This document shows, piece after piece, positions 9,413 through 17,185 of a stretch of DNA of 64,000 nt (position 1 is the first letter of the stretch; every line of letters starts with the position of its first letter). The translations under genes and the position numbers were made by a program. Origin of the DNA: Sutcliffiella deserti (GTDB taxonomy: Bacteria; Bacillota; Bacilli; Bacillales; Bacillaceae_I); NCBI RefSeq assembly GCF_020037475.1, contig NZ_JAIQDB010000001.1, positions 434,001 through 498,000 on the forward strand, given 5' to 3'. The notes below the pieces were generated by a model. That model made no database searches and was not told the origin of the DNA. It saw only the letters and a list, made by a program, of their open reading frames with translations.

Positions 9413-9802
9413 TTGATTCAACGTTTTATAGAACTTGGTGAAGGCTATTCTGATATATACGAGCTAATGGAATTAGCAAAATACAATAATGAACGTTTAC
9501 AGCATCTTATAATGTTTCATACTGAAAAAAAGGGCAAAAAGGTTACATCCTTAGCTGCCGTAATGAAACCGACAACTCCTGGTGATTTTCAAGCAATATA
9601 TATCTGCCTTGAAGGCATTCCAAATCCCCATTATCAACCAAATAAGAGGGTTAAAGCATTTGAAGCACTTGCAGCTTCATTAAAAAAACAAATTATCCAG
9701 ATGGACATAAAGCCCTCTACTACTTTTGCAGAAAAGGAATTATTCTTTCAGTACATTACAGGCATCCTACGGTTAAACCATTATATTCCAGCACTCAGAT
9801 AA
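9413..9802 (+). CDS. Conserved Bacillaceae protein (DUF7147-like)
   Basis: 129 residues beginning MIQRFIELGEGYSDIYELMELAKYN. The TTG at 9413-9415 lies eight bases after AAAAGGAG and fits better than the ATG at 9407, only two bases from the ribosome site. A soluble protein with TTPGDFQAIYICLEGIPNPH and KPSTTFAEKELFFQYITGIL. From memory this family is conserved beside ylbG in Bacillus and is sometimes auto-labelled methylthioribose kinase, which is implausible at this length. No catalytic motif is visible. The function is unknown. Confidence 0.75.
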   Translation: MIQRFIELGEGYSDIYELMELAKYNNERLQHLIMFHTEKKGKKVTSLAAVMKPTTPGDFQAIYICLEGIPNPHYQPNKRVKAFEALAASLKKQIIQMDIKPSTTFAEKELFFQYITGILRLNHYIPALR

Positions 9803-9894
9803 CACGAACCTTATTAAAGGCATTACCCTCAACAAAAAAAGCAGTACACTGTCTAACATAAAAGTTAAACTGTACTGCTTTTATCCTATCGGGA

Positions 9895-10170
9895 TTATAG
9901 TCCCATTTTATAATCATACTCTTTGGCTTTATCTGGTCTAGAGTTTTCATAATGAGTCTTAATGGAAGGTTTGTGGGAGACGTCCACCTTCTTCACATAG
10001 GATTGCTTATTTAACTTCTCCACCAAAATGCCAGATTCTTCTGCGTCACAATAAAATACAACATATTTTAATTTTTTTGATATATAAATGACATTGCCAT
10101 AACGTCGCAAAAGCTTGGCTTGTTTTAACGAATGTAACCATACTACAATGCCCTGTCTTTGTGTCAGCAT
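9895..10170 (-). CDS. ylbG: YlbG, DUF2129 family protein
   Basis: 91 residues from ATG 10168-10170 (AAAGGGGT ten bases upstream). IVVWLHSLKQAKLLRRYGNVIYISKKLKYVVFYCD and the C-terminal RPDKAKEYDYKMGL match the YlbG family. It is a small cytosolic protein of unknown biochemical role, conserved across Bacillaceae beside ylbF. The reading could extend about 19 codons upstream but family members start at this methionine. Confidence 0.92.
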   Translation of the reverse strand: MLTQRQGIVVWLHSLKQAKLLRRYGNVIYISKKLKYVVFYCDAEESGILVEKLNKQSYVKKVDVSHKPSIKTHYENSRPDKAKEYDYKMGL

Positions 10171-10480
10171 ACGTTTTTTACCCCTTTTAATAATTCTAGA
10201 CTTATTTCTCGCTGTTAGACTACGCAAAAGGCTCAGCTAATCACAGCAGTACAGAAGATTCATCAACACTTCTTTTTAGAAATAGCACTAGAGCTATCGT
10301 ATATTATTCTTATAGTATTTTCTTTTACAATCCTTTTTACTTATTTTAGCATGGATATGTAGAAGATAACATACATAAACAGCCTAAAATATGTGAAAAA
10401 TCATATATTACTTGTTTTCTTTACACTCCGCTTTCCCTTTCATATATTAAAACCTGCTAATAAAGGAGGGAGAATTTCTT
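10171..10480. other. Intergenic region between ylbG and a divergent small gene
   Basis: 310 bp of AT-rich sequence without a supported gene. It should hold the promoters of ylbG (minus) and of the gene at 10481 (plus). No operator or RNA structure stood out. Confidence 0.4.
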
Positions 10481-10819
10481 ATGGAGCTTCAGGAGATATG
10501 GTCCTCTTTTTTAACAAAATTAAGTCAAAGCGAACTTGTAGAAAGCTGTTATCGCAAGAACATAACCGGCATACCTTTTTTATATGTAAAAGTGAATAAG
10601 ACCGATGTGTCGGCTTGGGATGATCATGGCTTTTCCATTATTTCGGCTTGTTCAAAACAAGCCATGTTTCAGAAGCGAGTTACCGTTGAAACCAATTTCG
10701 TACGTCAGGATGCAACACCACAGTTCGTCTACCGGCACCGCTTTTATGTGCCTCAAGAAAAAATGTTCTGTTGTGGAAATCTTTGTCCGGATTGTATTCG
10801 ATTAAGAAAGAGAACTTAA
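10481..10819 (+). CDS. Hypothetical protein with C-terminal cysteine cluster
   Basis: 112 residues from ATG behind AAAGGAGGG, a strong ribosome site, so expression is likely. The last 20 residues contain CCGNLCPDC followed by RLRKR, four cysteines that could bind a metal or iron-sulfur cluster; further cysteines occur near residues 23 and 57. I do not recognise the family. It lies on the opposite strand between ylbG and ylbF, whose product also ends in a cysteine cluster. A link between them is only a guess. Confidence 0.7.
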   Translation: MELQEIWSSFLTKLSQSELVESCYRKNITGIPFLYVKVNKTDVSAWDDHGFSIISACSKQAMFQKRVTVETNFVRQDATPQFVYRHRFYVPQEKMFCCGNLCPDCIRLRKRT

Positions 10820-10844
10820 AAAAGAGACTAGCAATGTAGTCTCG
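10817..10844 (-). terminator. Terminator of ylbF
   Basis: Stem GAGACTA / TAGTCTC with a 6-base loop (10824-10843), followed on the minus strand by a TTTTTT run. Confidence 0.8.
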
Positions 10845-10854
10845 ATAACCTATA

Positions 10855-11304
10855 TTAACTTGCTTTGCAACCACAGCCACCACCAGAGCCGCAGCCACCG
10901 CCACAACTCGATAGAGAGTCAAAGAATGGATTTCCGGTCGGAACCTTCACATTCTCCGAAACGGCTTTACCAATCATCACACTAATTTCGTCAAGAGTTT
11001 TTTGGATCTCATCCTCTGCCTGTTTGAAGGCATGGATGGATTCCTGCAAATCAACTTTACGTTTTAATTCTCTTGTTTCTAATGTAACTTTACGATAATC
11101 CGGGTGATACTTTCCAAAGCGTTGCACTTCATCAAAACGGTCTTTCATATTATGAAAAGCACTTATTAAATCTTGTGCCTCTTTATCTTGTTGAACTTTA
11201 TTTAAACAACGATGGTAATTTTCAGCTAGCTCTGATTGCCATACCATTTTCGCTAATTCTTCTGCTTTGTCTACTATTTGGACATGCTCAAATGTAGTTA
11301 TCAT
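10855..11304 (-). CDS. ylbF: YlbF (RicF), component of the Ric complex
   Basis: 149 residues, mostly helical, of the YlbF/YmcA family (PF06133), starting MITTFEHVQIVDKAEELAKM. The C-terminus SSCGGGCGSGGGCGCKAS gives four cysteines that, with YmcA and YaaT, ligate 4Fe-4S clusters in the B. subtilis Ric complex. This complex influences RNase Y processing of polycistronic mRNA, competence, biofilm formation and sporulation. The gene sits between the lipoprotein gene and ylbG, with its own terminator. Confidence 0.94.
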   Translation of the reverse strand: MITTFEHVQIVDKAEELAKMVWQSELAENYHRCLNKVQQDKEAQDLISAFHNMKDRFDEVQRFGKYHPDYRKVTLETRELKRKVDLQESIHAFKQAEDEIQKTLDEISVMIGKAVSENVKVPTGNPFFDSLSSCGGGCGSGGGCGCKAS

Positions 11305-11375
11305 CTTAGAATATACCTCCGTTTTCCATCATACCATGTTTTATCACGGAAGTATAATGAAGCATAGAGGATTTA

Positions 11376-11807
11376 TCACTTAACATTCACCTCGAAAGTT
11401 TCGGCAATTCCATATTCGGTCTCATCATTGTGAATAAGCTTCATTGTGACACTATGTTTTCCTTTCTCCAGGTCTTTTAGAATAAATGCTCCTTGTGAAA
11501 AGACGCCAATCTTTTTATTATTAAGGTAAACATCTAAATGACCTTCTCCGTATTTTTTCTTTTTTCTTTTTTCTGTAAAATGAAAATCAGGAGCTACAAT
11601 GCATTCGACATAAACTTGCTGATTTTTCGTCCGATGATGAACAGTCATCGTTAATGGCTTTTTTGTAACAGCACTAACCTCTTTCACATAGATCGAAGCC
11701 TCTTGATGAGCGGTTGCAACATTAGCTTCTGGTTTTTGCTGATCCTCTTTACAAGCTACTAAAAGCATTAATACTAAACATACAAAGACACATGAAATTT
11801 TTTTCAT
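11376..11807 (-). CDS. Putative lipoprotein with a YtkA-like beta domain
   Basis: 143 residues from ATG behind GGGAGGAG. The signal peptide ends in the lipobox LLVACK (cysteine about residue 19), so it should be a membrane lipoprotein. The mature part contains GEGHLDVYLNNKKIGVF and LKDLEKGKHSVTMKLIHND. This H-x-xVYLN / LxxGxHxVxxxLxHND pattern resembles small extracytoplasmic beta-sandwich domains of the YtkA type, some associated with metal handling. This is a by-eye resemblance. It is not part of the B. subtilis ylb order that I remember; it sits between ylbF and ylbE. Confidence 0.75.
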   Translation of the reverse strand: MKKISCVFVCLVLMLLVACKEDQQKPEANVATAHQEASIYVKEVSAVTKKPLTMTVHHRTKNQQVYVECIVAPDFHFTEKRKKKKYGEGHLDVYLNNKKIGVFSQGAFILKDLEKGKHSVTMKLIHNDETEYGIAETFEVNVK

Positions 11808-11922
11808 AAAAAAGCTCCTCCCGTTATTTTTGTTTAGTTTGGGAGGATACGGGTGTTTCTATTCTAGATAGTATACAAAAAAAGTGTCTTCGTTCGACAT
11901 ATTGCTGCTTTTAACCTTTAGC

Positions 11923-11954
11923 AATGGCAGTAGCTAAGTGTAGCTATCGCCATT
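11923..11954. other. Imperfect stem-loop downstream of ylbE
   Basis: AATGGCAGTAGCTA pairs with TAGCTATCGCCATT around a 4-base loop, with two mismatches. It lies 21 bases after the ylbE stop and has no good T-run on the minus strand, so it is a stem-loop of uncertain role rather than a clear terminator. Confidence 0.5.
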
Positions 11955-11974
11955 AAAAAGGAGCCTTCATACAT

Positions 11975-12223
11975 TTAGTCCATATTCTTCATGGTTTGAA
12001 ACATATGAACCATCATCGATGCCATTTGAACAGAGTCTTGAAATTTTTCCACTTTATGTGGAATGGTTTGTTTGTAGTAATGCATAGAAGAAAGTTCAAA
12101 ATCATTTAGTTTTTCTGGATTCCTTGTTAGTGTTCTGTACCATATTGGTTGTTCTTTCAAATAGGTTTTTAGTGTTTTTTTCTTTTGAATATAGTCATAA
12201 ACATCTTTTCTCATATTTGTCAT
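11975..12223 (-). CDS. ylbE: YlbE-like protein
   Basis: 82 residues if translation begins at ATG 12221-12223, or 79 from the methionine at 12212-12214; AGGAA lies four bases before the first. The segment MRKDVYDYIQKKKTLKTYLKEQPIWYRTLTRNPEKLNDFE and the C-terminal EKFQDSVQMASMMVHMFQTM match the YlbE-like family. It follows ylbD by only a few bases and is surely in the same operon. Function unknown; the pairing with a coat protein suggests a sporulation role. Confidence 0.88.
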   Translation of the reverse strand: MTNMRKDVYDYIQKKKTLKTYLKEQPIWYRTLTRNPEKLNDFELSSMHYYKQTIPHKVEKFQDSVQMASMMVHMFQTMKNMD

Positions 12224-12229
12224 CCGTTC

Positions 12230-12628
12230 CTAATCTTTTCGAAATGAAAAAGGATTTTTGGCACCTTGAGATGGAGTATTGCCTTTGGACGATCCTGGTA
12301 TGAATTGTTGCAGAAGTTGTTGGATATTTCCTATTGCAGAATTGACATTCGATATATGATACTGCATCTGATTCGCATCCATATTCTTTAAGGATTGTAA
12401 AATTAGAGGAATCACATCAGATTTTTTTTCGGTTGACTCATTTTTATCTTGAGCATTTTCATCCTTGAAAGATTTCCAACTTTCATCCTCTTCACCGAGT
12501 AGGTACCACTCTTCAAATATAACCTGCCAAGTTTTCTTCTTATCCCTTACCTCTTGAGCCAATTTTGGATGTTTTTTCACAAATTCCTTAAACTTATCAA
12601 TACTAGGGTGCTTTTCTTTTGTTGCCAT
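12230..12628 (-). CDS. ylbD: YlbD-family spore coat protein
   Basis: 132 residues from ATG behind AGAGGTGA. The N-terminal half, KHPSIDKFKEFVKKHPKLAQEVRDKKKTWQVIFEEWYLLGEEDESW, is the YlbD signature; the rest is charged and low-complexity, with SDVIPLILQSLKNMDANQMQ. B. subtilis YlbD is reported as a spore coat protein. The operon is ylbD-ylbE, read away from the thioesterase gene. Confidence 0.9.
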   Translation of the reverse strand: MATKEKHPSIDKFKEFVKKHPKLAQEVRDKKKTWQVIFEEWYLLGEEDESWKSFKDENAQDKNESTEKKSDVIPLILQSLKNMDANQMQYHISNVNSAIGNIQQLLQQFIPGSSKGNTPSQGAKNPFSFRKD

Positions 12629-12763
12629 TCTCTCACCTCTTTCCTACATATGCCTAGTGTATTTTATTGAAAGAAATGAAAAAGCGTTCGCCTATTTTTC
12701 TTTTCTTTCCAGGACATTCCTTGTTAGAATAAAGATAAACTGTTTTAGAAAGAAGGATTTTGT

Positions 12764-13249
12764 ATGGATTTATCTCACCAATGGACAAGCTTTTTAGAAA
12801 ATGCAACAGAAGAAGAACAAGAAGTAGCTGCTTTATTCTTAGAGAGTATGAAAAGAAAAAAAACGGGGGAAAACGGAACCCATATTGGCGCTTTAATGGG
12901 CGTTACCAGTAAATTTCAAGAACCTAATATTTTAAAGATGACCATTCCCAATACAGAATTACTTCAAAATTCCTTAGAGATATTGCATGGCGGTATAACT
13001 GCTACACTACTGGACTCTGCAATGGGGACACTTGCCTTTAAATTAATTCCCGAAGACAAGGCGGCCGTTACGACAGAAATGAAAATTAATTATGTTGCAA
13101 AAGGAATAGGAACCCATTTCGATTGTGTCGCAAGTGTTATTCATCAAGGCTCTAAACTTCTCGTCATGGAGGGCAAAGTATACCGTAGTGATCATACTTT
13201 AATTGCCCACGCAACAGGCAGCTTCTTTATCATTCCTAAGAAAAGATAG
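12764..13249 (+). CDS. PaaI-type thioesterase (hotdog fold)
   Basis: 161 residues from ATG 12764 behind AGAAAGGAT. The core motif ILHGGITATLLDSAMG (about residues 77-92) is the PaaI/YdiI hotdog signature with its HGG turn, followed by TTEMKINYVAKGIG and HATGSFF. Enzymes of this type hydrolyse acyl-CoA or aryl-CoA thioesters in the cytoplasm; the substrate is not predictable here. It lies divergent from ylbD and just ahead of a small membrane protein gene, with which it may be cotranscribed. Confidence 0.88.
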   Translation: MDLSHQWTSFLENATEEEQEVAALFLESMKRKKTGENGTHIGALMGVTSKFQEPNILKMTIPNTELLQNSLEILHGGITATLLDSAMGTLAFKLIPEDKAAVTTEMKINYVAKGIGTHFDCVASVIHQGSKLLVMEGKVYRSDHTLIAHATGSFFIIPKKR

Positions 13250-13265
13250 AAAGGAATTCTTTTAT

Positions 13266-13631
13266 ATGGTTACAGCAATAGTGATTCCTGCCTTATTAAT
13301 ATATTTTTACTGGATAACAAGAAAAGAATTTGCAAAACAAAGAACCAAATGGAAATCACTTGGCTCAATTAAGCTTGAGGCACGAGTTTCAGGCGAAGTT
13401 TGTCATATTGCTACGATAAAGAAACGTTACTTCTATAATTATTTCTTGATGGTCACCACCATAAAATTAAGAGATCAACACCGCTCTTATACTATAGTAT
13501 GGCAACAACCCTTTACCGAGGCATGGGACCCACCCTCTATACAGAAAGGAGACCATGTTCATATTTATGGAGCATGGAACAAAGATGTATTTTATGCTGG
13601 AGAAGTACAAAAGGACACCCCTCATGATTGA
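13266..13631 (+). CDS. Membrane-anchored protein of unknown function
   Basis: 121 residues from ATG 13266 (AAAGGAA upstream). One N-terminal transmembrane segment (MVTAIVIPALLIYFYWI) is followed by a soluble, probably beta-rich domain (SIKLEARVSGEVCHI, KGDHVHIYGAWNKDVFYAGEV) that resembles an OB or SH3-like strand pattern. The family is not recognised. It starts 17 bases after the thioesterase gene. The stop codon lies inside the stem-loop of the terminator, so translation reaches into the hairpin. Confidence 0.7.
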   Translation: MVTAIVIPALLIYFYWITRKEFAKQRTKWKSLGSIKLEARVSGEVCHIATIKKRYFYNYFLMVTTIKLRDQHRSYTIVWQQPFTEAWDPPSIQKGDHVHIYGAWNKDVFYAGEVQKDTPHD

Positions 13632-13643
13632 GGGGTGTCCTTT
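13612..13643 (+). terminator. Strong terminator overlapping the stop codon
   Basis: Perfect 13-bp stem AGGACACCCCTCA / TGAGGGGTGTCCT with a 4-base loop, followed by TT. The TGA stop of the preceding gene is within the loop-proximal right arm. Confidence 0.8.
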
Positions 13644-13644
13644 A

Positions 13645-13815
13645 TGAAAACGGCTGTGTTAAACGCCTCTGTTGATTTCCGCAAAAGGCTACGCGTTACC
13701 ATTGGAAGGTGTTGGAGCCTCATCGCACTGCGTCTGTGGAGTCTCCAGCCTACCGCTATCTCCCCGCTGGAGTCTCCATCTTTTGCTCCAATCATCTCTG
13801 AGATAGTGTTATTAT
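13645..13815. repeat. GC-rich palindromic repeat, family A
   Basis: GGCTGTGTTAAACGCC, TTTCCGCAAAAGGCTACGCG, TGTTGGAGCCTCATCG, TGTGGAGTCTCCAGCCTACC and CCCGCTGGAGTCTCCATC are shared with the copy at 47628-48035, in the same orientation. It sits between a terminator and the convergent ylbC gene. Confidence 0.8.
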
Positions 13816-13867
13816 CAGTACACAACTTTAACAGATCCTTTAAAATAACAAGGCCGCTTACACATTC

Positions 13868-14920
13868 TTACCAAGTTTCAATAAAGTTTTGTGTGTAATA
13901 TTTCTCATATACCCCGACGCCTAAGTGCGTAAATCGTTCATTCAGCATTGTTTTACGATGACCTTCACTGTTTAACCAACCTTCGACTGCTGCTATGCCG
14001 TCTACATATTTCGCAGCTATATTCTCCCCTGCATAACGAAACGATACGTCTCCCTCCATTAACCGATCGGAGAGGCTTCCAGCAGAAGGGGATGTATGAG
14101 AAAAGTAATTTCCTTCTTTCATATCCTTACTATGTAAATATGCTACGGCAGATGTGTCTTCATTCCATTCAACTGATGCTAGGTTAAACCGATTCCTAAT
14201 AATATTAGTATGATCAATAATTTGCTTGGCCGTACCTTCTTCTACGATTGCCCATTCTTCTTCGGATAACTCTTTCGGTTCAAGCAATGGACCACGATAT
14301 ACTAATTCATAAGGTCTTTGCTTTAAAAGCGTTTCTGCATTTAAATAGCGGACGCTGGAAAGTGTGTTTTCAACATCGTCAAAATAAAGTTGTACAAAGA
14401 CATCACCAACTGAAATTAACGGCCTAGTTGAAAGCTCTTCTTCTTTTATCTGGAATCTATAAGAACCTTCTTCATACATGACTGTGACTGAATCTGCAAA
14501 AGAAAATTCTTCATCAAGATCTTCATAAGTTCTTCCGATTTGGAATGGGAGATTGTCATTCACTGTTCCAGTAGTGAACGCTGTTACCACTACCCCTTTT
14601 TCTACTCCAATTTGAACATAATTTTCTGGGTCTTGATTATAAATCCACCATTCGTAATCATAGGCAGATAAATCTTTTCGATTAGGCTCACCGAAGTTTT
14701 CGATTACATCATCTGCCGTCTTTCCGATAAAAGTTGAAAGACCTGCCCTTGTATTACTTGATTGAACTTTTGACTGAATAACTGTCTGTTCTTCCTCATT
14801 TACCATTTCTACTTTATCGTTGGTTTCATTGCTTATTAATTGTTCAATCTGTTGAGGTTCCACATTAACAAATAAATATAAACAAAATGCTAAAAATAAA
14901 AGTATGATAAGTCCTCTCAT
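13868..14920 (-). CDS. ylbC: YlbC, CAP-domain protein with N-terminal membrane anchor
   Basis: 350 residues from ATG 14918-14920, eight bases after GAGGGG; an in-frame GTG upstream falls inside that site. An N-terminal hydrophobic segment (signal or anchor) is followed by a CAP-associated domain (about 50-190, FIGKTADDVIENFGEPNRKD, YEWWIYN) and a C-terminal CAP/SCP domain (HTNIIRNRFNL, HSKDMKEGNYFSHTSP, AGENIAAKY, GHRKTMLNERFTHLGVGVY). The product is extracytoplasmic, of unknown biochemical function. Its neighbours ylbB and ylbD are as in B. subtilis. Confidence 0.92.
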   Translation of the reverse strand: MRGLIILLFLAFCLYLFVNVEPQQIEQLISNETNDKVEMVNEEEQTVIQSKVQSSNTRAGLSTFIGKTADDVIENFGEPNRKDLSAYDYEWWIYNQDPENYVQIGVEKGVVVTAFTTGTVNDNLPFQIGRTYEDLDEEFSFADSVTVMYEEGSYRFQIKEEELSTRPLISVGDVFVQLYFDDVENTLSSVRYLNAETLLKQRPYELVYRGPLLEPKELSEEEWAIVEEGTAKQIIDHTNIIRNRFNLASVEWNEDTSAVAYLHSKDMKEGNYFSHTSPSAGSLSDRLMEGDVSFRYAGENIAAKYVDGIAAVEGWLNSEGHRKTMLNERFTHLGVGVYEKYYTQNFIETW

Positions 14921-14929
14921 TATTTGCAC

Positions 14930-15186
14930 CCCTCTCCCCTTTCTATTAATATATTTGCTAGAATTTCTTATAATGCAATTTTTAATAATAATATAATAGA
15001 TTATTATTTTTTATACCCTATTATGTTCTAATACATACATAAAAAAAAGTATTTAGATTATAGTTTTAAAAATATGACTAAATAGAAAAGCACAAGATAT
15101 ATGTTCTGTTCCTTGTAAGGTGCAAATTTAATTAGAGGTTTAAGAACCGTAAACCACACTCTAGAATCAATTGCGTTGAGAAACAT
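14930..15186. other. Intergenic region between ylbB and ylbC
   Basis: Very AT-rich sequence (14950-15080) with no supported gene. The ylbC promoter must lie in it. No repeat was recognised. Confidence 0.4.
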
Positions 15187-15228
15187 AAAAAAAAACCGCA
15201 GTGCAAAGTTTAAGCGCTGCAGTTTTTT
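15187..15228 (-). terminator. Terminator of ylbB
   Basis: Stem AACTGCAGCGC / GCACTGCGGTT (read on minus, with two G-U type pairs), followed by a long T-run from the A-tract at 15187-15195. Confidence 0.85.
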
Positions 15229-15239
15229 CTTTCTGGTTG

Positions 15240-15653
15240 CTAAGTTTCTGAGATGTCGCTTAAGGCATCTCCAGCACTGTCATCTGAACCCTGATTTACA
15301 GCTAAATCACCTAAGGCAAGAATGCCAATCAGGCTTCCATCCTCAACCACAGGCAGCCTTCTGACTTGATGTTTAGCCATTAGATGTGCTGCATCTTCGA
15401 CAGTAGCATCAGGAGAAATCGTGACAAGATGGTCACTCATCACATTGGTAACCGAATTGGAACCGGCATGTTTTTCCGCTATACCACGTACAACTAGATC
15501 TCTGTCTGTAATCATTCCAACTAGCTGATCATTTTCGACGATAGGAATAGCACCTACATTTAAATCTTTCATTTTTATAGCTACTTCATACACATTATCC
15601 AACGGAGTACAATACTCTACATTTTGTGTCATTACCTCACGCACAGTTGTCAT
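15240..15653 (-). CDS. ylbB: YlbB, two-CBS-domain protein
   Basis: 137 residues starting MTTVREVMTQNVEYCTPLDNVYEVA, behind GAGGTGACC. Two CBS motifs in tandem (about residues 8-60 and 72-125): VGAIPIVENDQLVGMITDRDLV and VRRLPVVEDGSLIGILALGDLA. Stand-alone CBS pairs bind adenine nucleotides and act as energy or nucleotide sensors; the partner here is unknown. It is monocistronic with its own terminator. Confidence 0.9.
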   Translation of the reverse strand: MTTVREVMTQNVEYCTPLDNVYEVAIKMKDLNVGAIPIVENDQLVGMITDRDLVVRGIAEKHAGSNSVTNVMSDHLVTISPDATVEDAAHLMAKHQVRRLPVVEDGSLIGILALGDLAVNQGSDDSAGDALSDISET

Positions 15654-15943
15654 CTGGTCACCTCGTATTTTTGAACAGGATACGTAGCAGAGAAATTGAA
15701 TATCTTCTCCAACAGTCTTAGTTTGACCATTTTCTACAAAATAATGACTTTTTTATAAAAAAGGGTTAGGAAAAACCAAGTTACTATAACCTCTTATTGA
15801 AAGTTCGCTTCTTTCGTACTATTATTAAATAAGGCATATTTTTTGCTTGATACAATATCTAACTTTTAGAGTCTTCATGGCACCTAATTCCCAAGGGTCA
15901 AAGGACGCTAATGTAAGTAGTGATTGAAAAGGAGTGTACATAC

Positions 15944-16300
15944 ATGAAAATTGAAAATATTGGAATTGAAAATGAAGTAGTTGAACTAGCACGTTTAACT
16001 GATATTATGGAGGACCTTGGTTTTGTTCTCGCTGGGCAATGGGATTATGAAAGAGTAACATTTGATCGCAAGTTTGAAAACAAAGGCGATACATTTTATT
16101 TACGTCTTTCTGGCTACACAGTGGAAGGCGACATCGGCGGCTCTCACGCTATGATTAAATTAATGACACCACTTCTCGGAAAACATTATTACCCGCATGG
16201 TGTGGAATATGGAGAAGGCGAAAACTTTCCGTCCAATGTAGTAGCTACATCAAAGTCATTATTAGCTCAAGCTAAACAACGAATGGATTTATTAAAATAG
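15944..16300 (+). CDS. ylbA: YlbA, YugN-like family protein
   Basis: 118 residues from ATG 15944 behind AAAGGAG. LARLTDIMEDLGFVLAGQWDYERVTFDRKFENKGDTFYLRLSGYTVEGDIG and LLGKHYYPHGVEYGEGE are typical of the YugN-like family, to which B. subtilis YlbA belongs as I recall. It is a small soluble protein of unknown function. The position next to ylbB supports the name. A GTG-started longer frame exists but lacks a ribosome site. Confidence 0.82.
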   Translation: MKIENIGIENEVVELARLTDIMEDLGFVLAGQWDYERVTFDRKFENKGDTFYLRLSGYTVEGDIGGSHAMIKLMTPLLGKHYYPHGVEYGEGENFPSNVVATSKSLLAQAKQRMDLLK

Positions 16301-16584
16301 TTTTATAAAGGGCTAATTTTGACGCTTCCCCTTCTAACAGGTGCCTAGTAAAAGGCATTGACTCCTGCAAGAAGGAAGCTGTAGGTTGCGAGATCTCACA
16401 GGCTAAAGGAAGATATTCCAGCTCTTTATGTCGCAAAGTATAATCTTTTGCGAAAATAAACACAGCCAATATAGTAAAAAAAGGTGAAATTGCTTACGTA
16501 CCCTAGTACAAGCGTTTCCCTTTTTTTATGGTCAATTTCCCAAAGATGGTTATCTGACTACTTTCTAATAGGTTTTTTTCTTAG
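16301..16584. other. Intergenic region with possible repeat remnants
   Basis: No supported gene. GACTCCTGCAAGAAGG and GAGATCTCACAGGCTAAAG around 16360-16405 weakly recall the CTCCTGCGGGAG / GCAGGCG core of family A and may be a decayed copy. The match is too weak to call. Confidence 0.3.
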
Positions 16585-16650
16585 GGCTCTTTTCTTAAAG
16601 GTTATGCTATAAGCCTGTAAAAAACATTTGAAATTTTATAGGAAAAGAGC
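16585..16650. mobile_element. Half copy of MITE-like family B (B8)
   Basis: GGCTCTTTTCTTAAAGGTTATGCTATAAGCC matches the right terminal repeat and inner sequence of the full copy at 42087-42268 (read in reverse), then passes into GAAATTTTATAGGAAAAGAGC, the same as the inner TGAATTTTACAGGTAAAGAGC of the copy at 26915. The other half is missing. Its ends pair as GCTCTTTTC / GAAAAGAGC, so it could act as a stem-loop after the Asp23-like gene, whose stop is three bases away. Confidence 0.7.
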
Positions 16651-16652
16651 GG

Positions 16653-16985
16653 TTAAATAAATCCTATAACAGATATATTAACTGAGTGAACAGTATACCC
16701 GGTTATTAGTTCAATTTCGTCTTTTATCAACTTTTGTAAAATTTTACAATTTTCCGGAATGGAAGTGTTGTATTTTACAGCAACTAATACTTCTAAAGAC
16801 ACAACATTTTCTTTAATGAATTGAATTTTCGCCATTTTGTCCTCTTTGTGAACGATAGACAACGAAACTTTCCCAAATAAACGAGGAGGAATCTGTTCAA
16901 TGTCGTTTATTTCAGAAACGCAAATAGAAATTATGGTCTGAATTAAAATATTACTCATCCCGACAGAATCACTATTAATTTTCAT
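16653..16985 (-). CDS. Asp23/Gls24-like family protein
   Basis: 110 residues from ATG behind ACAGGAGGC. The C-terminal half, VVSLEVLVAVKYNTSIPENCKILQKLIKDEIELITGYTVHSVNISVIGF, has the Asp23 pattern of an alternating beta strand, the helix SIPENCKILQKLIKDEIE, and TGYTVHSVNISV. Members associate with envelope stress or membranes; the role here is unknown. The copy is divergent from usual YqhY/YloU and has no membrane anchor, so it is a distant paralogue. It is not part of the B. subtilis neighbourhood. Confidence 0.7.
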   Translation of the reverse strand: MKINSDSVGMSNILIQTIISICVSEINDIEQIPPRLFGKVSLSIVHKEDKMAKIQFIKENVVSLEVLVAVKYNTSIPENCKILQKLIKDEIELITGYTVHSVNISVIGFI

Positions 16986-17185
16986 AAAAGCCTCCTGTAT
17001 TCTTCACGATCGGTAGGAATGCTACCAGTTTTTTATTGAGGTATATTACAAAACCACCCTGTAAGCAAGGAAAGACTATATATTTATTTCTTTAAATACT
17101 ATTATTTCAAGAAAATACATACTATAATTAATATAAAAGTACTTTCCCTTTTTAAACTTTCGGCCTATTAGAAAGGAGCCATCCA

